A DNA stretch of 64,000 nt from Empedobacter brevis NBRC 14943 = ATCC 43319 (GTDB lineage Bacteria; Bacteroidota; Bacteroidia; Flavobacteriales; Weeksellaceae), in assembly GCF_000382425.1 (NCBI RefSeq), contig NZ_KB908293.1, forward strand, positions 124,001 through 188,000, read 5' to 3'. Numbering within the stretch: the first letter of the stretch is position 1; every line of letters starts with the position of its first letter. The translations under genes and the position numbers were made by a program. Of this stretch, positions 29,100-36,361 are shown one piece after another. The notes under the pieces were generated by a model. It saw only the letters and a program-made list of their open reading frames with translations. It was not told where the DNA came from and searched no databases.

Positions 29100-32000
29100 T
29101 TAAAATGATAGATTAACTCCGAAACTAACAATTCTTGATGGTGTATAACGATAAGTCGTTGTTCCGTTGAATGATTGAACCGGTTCTAAACCTTTCTTTG
29201 CTGTTACAGCAAATAAGTTCTCTCCACTAATGAAAAGTTTTAAATTTGTTAATCCTAAACTCTCGATTTCTTTTTTATTAAATGTATACCCTAATGTTGC
29301 ATTTTTCAACATGAAATAATCTGCTTTTTCTAAAAAGCGAGATGATGCAGCTGCAACAGCAGTATAATTTTGTGAACTCAAGACAGGAACATCTGTAATG
29401 TCTCCTGGATTTTTCCAAGCATTTAAAATATCTTTATGTAAAGCTTGTCCTTGTGGATAACTTGTCATCAAAGTAGCATAGTTACTATCGTAAACTTTAC
29501 CACCTATTTGGTAAGTAAATAACGTTGTTAAAGATAAATTTTTGTACTTGAATTCATTGTTGATAGATCCGTATAAATCCGGAAGAGCTGAACCTACATA
29601 CGCATAATTTGCATTATTTTGATTCGTTGTATATTTTTTTCCATCAATAACACGAGTTGCAGAAGTATCTGCTTTAGTTGGATCTTGAACAAATAACCCA
29701 GCTCCATCAGTAGGATCAACACCGTACCATTCTCTTAACCAAAAATCATACAATGAGTGTCCTTTTGCAATACGTTTAGAACCATTGATTAAAGCTTCCT
29801 GACCTTCCGGCATTTTAACAACTTCATTTTTAAATGTTGTTGCAGTAACCCCTAAATTCCAAGTAAAATCTTCTGAACGAACAATTCCAAAGTTTAATCC
29901 AAACTCCCAACCAGTATTACGCATTGTTCCGATATTTTCAAAAACACTATTACCTGGATCTCCAGCAGAACCTGGTAATGGTTTAGGGAAAATCATGTTC
30001 TTTGTTTCTCTACGGAAATACTCAACACTACCAGAAATTCTGTTTTTGAATAAACCAAATTCAATTCCAGCATCTAACTGAGCATTTGTTTCCCATGTTA
30101 AATTTTTATTTCCTGTTTGCATCAAGTAAACACCTGGCTCATCTGCATTGAAATAATCTCCTAAGTTATACATTGTTAAATCTGCAAAATAACCTGGATT
30201 TGCTCCAATACCACCATCATTTCCTACTTCTCCATAAGACCCTCTTAATCTCAATAAATTAACTACGTTAGAATCTTTTAAAAAGTTTTCTTTGTTAATG
30301 TTCCATCCTGCACCAGCTGACCAGAAAACTCCTTTGTTATTACTTGGGTCAAAACGTGATGATTGATCTTGACGGATAGATCCTGACAAGATATATTTAC
30401 CTGCAAAATCATAGTTTAAACGAGCAAAATATGATTCTTTTGTCAATGGTAAATTATAACTTATATTACTTCTATTCTTTAAGAAATTATTGAATTCGTA
30501 AATCCCTTCAATTACTTCTTTAGTTTTGTAACGGTAAGAATAATCAATTTGTCTTTCAAATGATTCATGACCTACTAAAACATCAAAATTATGTTGTCCG
30601 AATGATTTCGTATAGTTCAATAATTGATTGAAAGTTATCGATTGTGTTCTTCTAGATTCTTCAGAAAGACCTCCTTCACCTGCAGCATCACCAATGTATT
30701 TGTTACGGTAATTTCTGAAAGAAAAGTTTCTTACATCATAACTCAAGTTTGTTGTGAACGTCAATCCTTTCGCTAATTTAAATTCAGCAAAACCACGAGA
30801 GTTAATTGTATTCGTATTTTGAACTTGGTTATTCAATAAAATTTCTTCTATAACATTTCGTCCACCAGAAGCCTGAGCTCCACGTCCTCTTGAATCTATC
30901 CCATCGTAAACTGCATTACCTAACTCATCGTAAACTCTCTTCCCTTCACTATCATATAAGAAAGGAGAATAGATAGGCCCCATAATACGGCTTGTATAGA
31001 AAGGATTTATTAAAGATGCTCCACCTCCGTCATCTGCTTGATTAGATTTTGTTAAGTTCGCATTTAAATTCATTCCTAACTTTAACCAATCTGTTACCTG
31101 GCTGTCTCCGGAAACACGAGCAGTGTATCTTTCGAAATCAGATTTAATTACATATCCTTCTTCCTTGTTATAACCAAAAGATGCGTAAAATGTCGAACGA
31201 TCAGTCGCGTCACTGAAACTTAAGTTATAGTTTTCTGTGCTTCCAACTCTATTTAAATATTTATCCCAGTCAAAATCATTGTATAATTTCTGAGCAAGAG
31301 GATTTAATTTCCCATCAATAACAACTTGGTTATTTGGAACATTGTAAATGTTGTTTTGTAAGTTTGCGATAAGGTTGTTCGTTGCATAAGTATTTGCACC
31401 TTGTAATCCTCCAGAAGGATTTGAAACTAAACGACCATTACGCATAGACTCCCATGCTGCAACATAATATTGATCAGCATTTACACGATCATATTGAGGA
31501 ATACTTCTCGTTACAACACCTGTATTTGCAGTAAAATTAAATGTTCCTTTTTTTGATTTAGAACCTTTCTTCGTTGTAATCATTACAACTCCATTCGCTG
31601 CAGAAGAACCATATAAAGATGTAGAAGCTGCATCTTTTAAAATGTTAAGAGAAGCAATATCATTTGGATTTAAATCCGAAGGGTCTCCAGTATAAATAGC
31701 GCCATCTACAATATATAAAGGACTGTTAGACAGATTATAAGAAGACATCCCTCGAATCTGAACATTAATACCACTACCTGGCTGTCCAGATCCTGTAGAA
31801 ACTAAAACTCCTGGTGCCGCTCCATCTAAAGCTTTAACAACATTAGATAATGAACGATCTTCAAATGCTTCTGATTTGATCACGGCATTAGAACCTACAA
31901 CTGTTTCTTTTTTCTGTGATCCGTAGGCTACTGTAATTACTGTTTCTTCTAAAGCAACCTCAGAAGAATTTGTTAATTTTAAGCTACCTAAATCATTACT

Positions 32001-32234
32001 TGTTACAGTAAATTCTTTTCCATCTATTACTAAAACATCTCCAACTTTTGCGTCAATGTTAAAGTTTCCATTTTCGTCTGTGTACACAACCTTGTCAGTT
32101 CCTTTTACAGTAACTTCAACGTCAGACTCAGGAAATCCATTTGCATCATTCACCGTACCTTTTGTTTGAGCCAATACTGCTGTACTTAACCCAAGAAAAG
32201 CTAACAATGATAAAGAAGTGATTTTCTTTCTCAT
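29100..32234 (-). CDS. SusC/RagA-family TonB-linked transporter (pair 3)
   Basis: A 1044-residue SusC-like transporter: signal peptide (ending VLAQ), carboxypeptidase-like domain (about 24-95), LEETVITVAYG segment, plug with SPLYIVDGAIYTG and NPNDIASLNILKDAASTSLYGSSAANGVVMITTKKG-type ending, and a barrel ending FGVNLSF. The body matches SusC 2 throughout, but the N-terminal domain is nearer to that of SusC 1 (DANGFPESDVEVTVKGTDKV), pointing to exchange of the N-terminal module between paralogues. The ligand is unknown. Confidence 0.93.
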   Translation of the reverse strand: MRKKITSLSLLAFLGLSTAVLAQTKGTVNDANGFPESDVEVTVKGTDKVVYTDENGNFNIDAKVGDVLVIDGKEFTVTSNDLGSLKLTNSSEVALEETVITVAYGSQKKETVVGSNAVIKSEAFEDRSLSNVVKALDGAAPGVLVSTGSGQPGSGINVQIRGMSSYNLSNSPLYIVDGAIYTGDPSDLNPNDIASLNILKDAASTSLYGSSAANGVVMITTKKGSKSKKGTFNFTANTGVVTRSIPQYDRVNADQYYVAAWESMRNGRLVSNPSGGLQGANTYATNNLIANLQNNIYNVPNNQVVIDGKLNPLAQKLYNDFDWDKYLNRVGSTENYNLSFSDATDRSTFYASFGYNKEEGYVIKSDFERYTARVSGDSQVTDWLKLGMNLNANLTKSNQADDGGGASLINPFYTSRIMGPIYSPFLYDSEGKRVYDELGNAVYDGIDSRGRGAQASGGRNVIEEILLNNQVQNTNTINSRGFAEFKLAKGLTFTTNLSYDVRNFSFRNYRNKYIGDAAGEGGLSEESRRTQSITFNQLLNYTKSFGQHNFDVLVGHESFERQIDYSYRYKTKEVIEGIYEFNNFLKNRSNISYNLPLTKESYFARLNYDFAGKYILSGSIRQDQSSRFDPSNNKGVFWSAGAGWNINKENFLKDSNVVNLLRLRGSYGEVGNDGGIGANPGYFADLTMYNLGDYFNADEPGVYLMQTGNKNLTWETNAQLDAGIEFGLFKNRISGSVEYFRRETKNMIFPKPLPGSAGDPGNSVFENIGTMRNTGWEFGLNFGIVRSEDFTWNLGVTATTFKNEVVKMPEGQEALINGSKRIAKGHSLYDFWLREWYGVDPTDGAGLFVQDPTKADTSATRVIDGKKYTTNQNNANYAYVGSALPDLYGSINNEFKYKNLSLTTLFTYQIGGKVYDSNYATLMTSYPQGQALHKDILNAWKNPGDITDVPVLSSQNYTAVAAASSRFLEKADYFMLKNATLGYTFNKKEIESLGLTNLKLFISGENLFAVTAKKGLEPVQSFNGTTTYRYTPSRIVSFGVNLSF

Positions 32235-32549
32235 GTATTTTTATAATTTTAAAAGTTGCAATATTAACATTTTTTAACATCAAACTAAAAAAAATTATTT
32301 TTTTTAACATCAAATAAGAGATAAAATATTTTTAGCCATCATTTTTAGGAACTTATTAAACCTTACAGATGAAATTTTAATTATCTGTAATACAACAACA
32401 TTACATCATAACACCGGTATCATAAGTCATTCAAAAAATAATTATAAAAAAATAGCTCATCTCTACTTTTTGACATCACATGATTTAATGTTAATTTTAA
32501 ATTTAATTAACTAGTCCATACTTCTAATATTTAAAATTATCAACTTATA
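32235..32549. other. Divergent non-coding region between SusC 3 and corA
   Basis: About 315 AT-rich bases that must carry both divergent promoters. On the SusC 3 side a near-match -7 box (reverse-strand TAATATTG) lies about 30 bases upstream of the start, without a -33 at usual spacing. Nothing else is recognisable. Confidence 0.5.
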
Positions 32550-33452
32550 ATGCAGATCATTTTCGAAAACGAAAAATTCAAATGGATTAATTTACAAAAT
32601 CCTTCCAAAACCGAACTAGATGAAGTCGCAACAAAATACTGTTTTCAGAAGTTAACCATCGAAGATAGTTTAGAACCCGGTCATTTACCAAAATACGAAT
32701 CGGATGATCAACATGTTTCATTTTTATTGATTCGATTCTTTGATAAAGAACATCGCATGTTAAAAAATATTATTCGGGAGTTTAGCCACAAAATCAGTAT
32801 TTACATTGGTTCTGATTTTATTGTAACAGTACATCAAAAAGAAACGGATATTTTTAATATTATTCAAAAAAAATACCTCTCAAACTTAGAGGTATCAAAG
32901 GTGACCGTTAAAGGACTTCTATACCGAATAATTTCCGAATCCATTAAAACGTATGAACAACCTGCCTATAAAATGGATGAAGGAATTGATCAACTCGAGC
33001 AGATGATGTTTACAGAAGATTTCCGAAAAATAAAACTTCAAAATCTATATAAAATAAAACGAGAAGCTACTGCGTGTAAAAAAATATTAGACTATACATT
33101 AGAAGCTCTTAAAGAGTACCGATTGGACAATAAACGCACAAGCTCTTCCCAAGATCTATTAGAAGAAAACGTAAAAATGCTGCATTTACATAGTCAGATA
33201 GTAGATGACGTACAAAGTTTACTCACCATTTATCTTTCGCTAAATAGTCAAAAATCAAATGAAATCATGCAGACGTTGACCGTTTTTTCTGCATTTTTCC
33301 TTCCCCTAACATTTATCGTTGGAATTTATGGAATGAATTTCGACTTTATGCCCGAACTAAATTACAAATTAGGCTATCCAATTTGTTTATTTATCATGTT
33401 ATTAGTGGTAATTTTTATTTACTTTTGGTTCAGAAAAAAGAGATATTTATAA
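32550..33452 (+). CDS. corA: CorA-family magnesium/divalent cation transporter
   Basis: A 300-residue protein with a soluble N-terminal alpha/beta domain and long helix, followed by two C-terminal membrane segments. The first segment ends in the diagnostic pore motif YGMNF (GIYGMNFDFMPEL) and the second runs from GYPICLFIMLLVVIFIYFWF to the basic tail RKKRYL. CorA forms a homopentameric Mg channel in the inner membrane. It precedes an epimerase gene by six bases. Confidence 0.92.
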   Translation: MQIIFENEKFKWINLQNPSKTELDEVATKYCFQKLTIEDSLEPGHLPKYESDDQHVSFLLIRFFDKEHRMLKNIIREFSHKISIYIGSDFIVTVHQKETDIFNIIQKKYLSNLEVSKVTVKGLLYRIISESIKTYEQPAYKMDEGIDQLEQMMFTEDFRKIKLQNLYKIKREATACKKILDYTLEALKEYRLDNKRTSSSQDLLEENVKMLHLHSQIVDDVQSLLTIYLSLNSQKSNEIMQTLTVFSAFFLPLTFIVGIYGMNFDFMPELNYKLGYPICLFIMLLVVIFIYFWFRKKRYL

Positions 33453-33458
33453 TTCAGT

Positions 33459-34460
33459 ATGATTTTCGTAACAGGAGGAACAGGTTTGGTTGGTGCGCAT
33501 TTGTTGGTAGAATTAACAAAAAAGCAACAACCTATTCGAGCTTTAAAACGAAAAACATCCAATATAAAAACTATCGAAAATTTCTTTGCTCAACAAAACT
33601 CTTCTCAACTCTATCACTATATTCAATGGATAGATGGCGATTTGTTAGATGTCACAGCTCTTCCGGATATATTAGAAGGAATTGAAACTATTTATCATGT
33701 GGCAGCTTTTGTTTCATTTGATGAACGTCAGGAAGAAGAAATCTTCAACACAAATATTTTAGGAACAGAAACTCTGGTCAACGAAGCGATTGATTCTGGT
33801 GTAAAAGAATTTTTCTTTGTCAGCTCTATTGCCTCAATGGATGATTTAAATCCTGTTACAAAAAAGATTGACGAACTTTCTCCTTGGAACAATAGCTTAA
33901 CACATTCGTCTTATGCCATTTCAAAATTTAGAGCAGAAATGGAAGTTTGGCGTGCTTCTCAAGAAGGAATTAAAGTTTTAATTATTAATCCTGGTGTAAT
34001 CATTGGAACACTAGACACAAAACGAGCAAGTGAAAGTTTATTTCAACAGAATTCTACAAACACGACTTATGCCCCATCAGGAGGAACAGCCTTTGTTGAT
34101 GTACGTGATGTAATTAAAACGTTTTTAGAACTGATTGACAAACAACTTTTCAATCAAAAATTCATTGTTATTGCAGAGAATAAAACGTATAAAGAAGTTT
34201 TTGACTTAGTATCGATTCACAGTAAACGCTCTGTAAAAAGCGTATCAAATACCACATTAAAAATCATTAAAAGTCTATCTATTTTTAGTCGAATATTTGG
34301 AGGAAAATACATGACGAAAGCCAATTATTATTCCCTTACATCGGTTACTGCTTATGACAATACAAAAGTCAAAAACGCGTTAGCTTACGAATTTATTCCG
34401 ATAAAAGAGGCAATTGATTATCATTATGCCCGTTTTCAAAAACTAAATTCTACAAAATAG
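33459..34460 (+). CDS. NAD-dependent epimerase/dehydratase family protein (extended SDR)
   Basis: A 333-residue extended short-chain dehydrogenase. The nucleotide-binding motif is TGGTGLVG (5-12), the catalytic residues are Ser123 in VSSIAS and Tyr152/Lys156 in YAISK, and NPGVIIG follows. It is cytosolic. Similar proteins act on nucleotide sugars, dihydroflavonol-like compounds or sterol-like intermediates, so the substrate is undecided. It sits between corA and mvaD with short gaps (6 and 14 bases), but mvaD appears to have its own promoter. Confidence 0.87.
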   Translation: MIFVTGGTGLVGAHLLVELTKKQQPIRALKRKTSNIKTIENFFAQQNSSQLYHYIQWIDGDLLDVTALPDILEGIETIYHVAAFVSFDERQEEEIFNTNILGTETLVNEAIDSGVKEFFFVSSIASMDDLNPVTKKIDELSPWNNSLTHSSYAISKFRAEMEVWRASQEGIKVLIINPGVIIGTLDTKRASESLFQQNSTNTTYAPSGGTAFVDVRDVIKTFLELIDKQLFNQKFIVIAENKTYKEVFDLVSIHSKRSVKSVSNTTLKIIKSLSIFSRIFGGKYMTKANYYSLTSVTAYDNTKVKNALAYEFIPIKEAIDYHYARFQKLNSTK

Positions 34461-34462
34461 TT

Positions 34463-34470
34463 TACTTTTG
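34463..34470 (+). promoter_or_regulatory. -7 promoter box directly before mvaD
   Basis: TACTTTTG matches TAnnTTTG and ends five bases before the ATG at 34475, predicting a leaderless transcript from inside the operon. No -33 TTG is visible. Confidence 0.45.
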
Positions 34471-34474
34471 TTTT

Positions 34475-35542
34475 ATGGAACAACAATTCATTTCAAAACT
34501 TTCGACAGACGAATTTTCTGCAAAAGCAGGAAGCGTAAATGCCAAAAGCCCGTCTAATATTGCATTGATAAAATATTGGGGGAAAAAGAAAAATCAAATT
34601 CCAACCAATAGCTCAATTAGTTACACGTTAACAAACAGTTACACTGAAACTGAATTGAAATTTTCTTCTAAAACATCTGACAATTTTGAGGTAGAAGTTT
34701 ATCTGGAAGGTGAATTAAAAGAAAGCTTTGCTCCAAAAATTATTACCTTTTTTGAGCGAGTATTAACCTATATTCCATTCTTAACCTCTTACAAATTCGA
34801 AGTTCATACACACAATTCTTTTCCCCACAGCTCAGGAATAGCTTCTTCAGCTTCGGGAATGTCTGCAATGGCATTGTGTCTCGTTCAGATTGAAAATATA
34901 CTAGGCGCAAACTTATCTGAAGAAGAGTCATTGAAGAAAGCTTCTTTTTTAGCCCGATTAGGTTCAGGAAGTGCTTGTCGTTCGGTTTACAAAGGTTTGG
35001 TAGAATGGGGAGAAAATGATTTTATTGAAGGCAGTTCCGATTTATTTGGAACAAAATATCCTGATACGGAAGTACATGATATTTTCAAAACATTTCACGA
35101 CACGATTTTATTGATTCACGAAGGCCAAAAATCAGTTTCTTCTACTGTTGGGCACAACCTGATGAATGGTCACCCTTATGCGGAACGACGCTTTGTGGAA
35201 GCGAATGACAATCTGAAAGCATTACTGCCAATTCTAAAATCTGGTGACATCAAAGCGTTTGGTGAATTGATAGAACACGAAGCATTGACATTACATGCGA
35301 TGATGATGATGTCCAATCCTGCATTCATTTTAATGAAACCAGCTACTGTTGCTGCTTTAGAAAAATTATGGGAATTCCGCCGGACAACAGGAAAACATCT
35401 TTATTTCACATTAGACGCCGGCGCAAATGTACATTTATTGTATCCTGCACAAGATGCCGAAGCCATTGAGGTTTTTATTGAAAATGAATTGAAACAGTTT
35501 TGTCAAAACGGAAATTACATTAAAGATAAAGTGAGTTTTTAA
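34475..35542 (+). CDS. mvaD: Diphosphomevalonate decarboxylase
   Basis: A 355-residue GHMP-superfamily enzyme that converts mevalonate diphosphate to isopentenyl diphosphate with ATP. The family signature SPSNIALIKYWGKK lies at 25-38, the GHMP ATP loop is PHSSGIASSASGMSA, and GSGSACRS and TLDAGANVHLL (catalytic-region Asp) follow. This shows that the organism uses the mevalonate route to isoprenoids, as many flavobacteria do. It is the last gene of the corA-epimerase-mvaD cluster and is followed by a hairpin. Confidence 0.94.
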   Translation: MEQQFISKLSTDEFSAKAGSVNAKSPSNIALIKYWGKKKNQIPTNSSISYTLTNSYTETELKFSSKTSDNFEVEVYLEGELKESFAPKIITFFERVLTYIPFLTSYKFEVHTHNSFPHSSGIASSASGMSAMALCLVQIENILGANLSEEESLKKASFLARLGSGSACRSVYKGLVEWGENDFIEGSSDLFGTKYPDTEVHDIFKTFHDTILLIHEGQKSVSSTVGHNLMNGHPYAERRFVEANDNLKALLPILKSGDIKAFGELIEHEALTLHAMMMMSNPAFILMKPATVAALEKLWEFRRTTGKHLYFTLDAGANVHLLYPAQDAEAIEVFIENELKQFCQNGNYIKDKVSF

Positions 35543-35554
35543 AACGACACCTAT

Positions 35555-35588
35555 AAAAAAAGGTTATCAAACAAAGGTAGCCTTTTTT
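35555..35588. terminator. Hairpin between mvaD and DUF4184 gene
   Basis: Stem AAAAAAGGTTA / TAGCCTTTTTT (one G-T pair) with a loop of about 11 bases. It ends in T on the mvaD strand and abuts the stop of the convergent DUF4184 gene. Confidence 0.6.
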
Positions 35589-35591
35589 GAT

Positions 35592-36251
35592 TTATTTTTT
35601 TAATAATTTATCTTTCACTCCAAGAACAATTAAACTCAAAAAGATACTCATTCCGACGACTACAATTATGTTTCCTAAAACAACTTTAACAGGGAAAATA
35701 ACCAATCTTATCAGAGAAATCAAGAATGTATAACCAAAAAGTTGCAACCAAAAAGAAGAATCAAATTCTGTTTTTTGAATGCCCTCTTTTGGCATAAAAT
35801 GTATCCAGTTCAAAATAAAAACACCACCTATAAAGGTACTAAAATGCTGCAAGAACTTATATCCTTTTACTTCAACCGGATGAGTAAACCAAACCTCTTG
35901 CAAAGCAGGAATCTGTTTAGCAAAATATCCCCATTCATGCGTAAAAGCATCCCATAGTAAATGGGAATAACCTCCTATTATAACGGAGGCAATCACAATT
36001 AGCCAATTTCTTCTGAAATAACTTATCCAATCAAATTTTAAAAATTGCACAAATCGTTGTTGAAAATAATTTGGTAAATGATGAAGAATACAATTTCGAA
36101 CAAGCATATGAAAAACAAAACAATAAACAAGAGCAAGTGGTAAGTCAAAATAAAGTACCCCCAAAAACAAGTGGCTATGCGTCGCTTCAATTTTCATTCG
36201 AGAAAAATATTCCAAATCCGGTGACATCGAACCGATGATCAGTCCTGTCAT
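35592..36251 (-). CDS. DUF4184-family membrane protein, N-terminally shortened
   Basis: A 219-residue polytopic membrane protein starting MTGLIIGSMSPDLEYF, then SHLFLGVLYFDLPLAL, and HLLWDAFTHEWGYF in the middle; this pattern is DUF4184, a family of unknown function with conserved His/Asp residues suggestive of metal binding. About five membrane segments are visible. Normal members begin about 23 residues earlier, with MP.TF.HPA..LPL. That stretch is encoded directly upstream in the same frame but is separated from this ORF by a TGA codon. The product from this ATG would lack it, so the gene may be a recent pseudogene or make a shortened protein. Confidence 0.75.
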   Translation of the reverse strand: MTGLIIGSMSPDLEYFSRMKIEATHSHLFLGVLYFDLPLALVYCFVFHMLVRNCILHHLPNYFQQRFVQFLKFDWISYFRRNWLIVIASVIIGGYSHLLWDAFTHEWGYFAKQIPALQEVWFTHPVEVKGYKFLQHFSTFIGGVFILNWIHFMPKEGIQKTEFDSSFWLQLFGYTFLISLIRLVIFPVKVVLGNIIVVVGMSIFLSLIVLGVKDKLLKK

Positions 36252-36257
36252 GGAGAA

Positions 36258-36320
36258 TCAATTTGGATTTATTTTTTTGAGAGGCAATACAATTGCAGGA
36301 TGGCAGAAAGTTAATGGCAT
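36258..36320 (-). pseudogene. Detached N-terminus of the DUF4184 gene, ended by in-frame TGA
   Basis: From an ATG at 36320 the reverse strand encodes MPLTFCHPAIVLPLKKINPN and then TGA (36258-36260), after which FSM and TGLIIGSMSPD continue in frame. The TGA stands where the family usually has Trp before FS.TGL, so a single TGG to TGA change explains it. Confidence 0.75.
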
Positions 36321-36361
36321 CTAAATTTTTATTCTGATACAAAGTAAATCAAAATATGTCA

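Noticed and set aside
33383-33685. 100-residue forward ORF across the corA/epimerase junction
   Set aside because: It lies inside two well-supported genes in a different frame.
36258-36260. Considered TGA read as Trp or selenocysteine in the DUF4184 gene
   Set aside because: Other genes in the window end normally with TGA, no SECIS-like hairpin is evident, and a point mutation explains it more simply.
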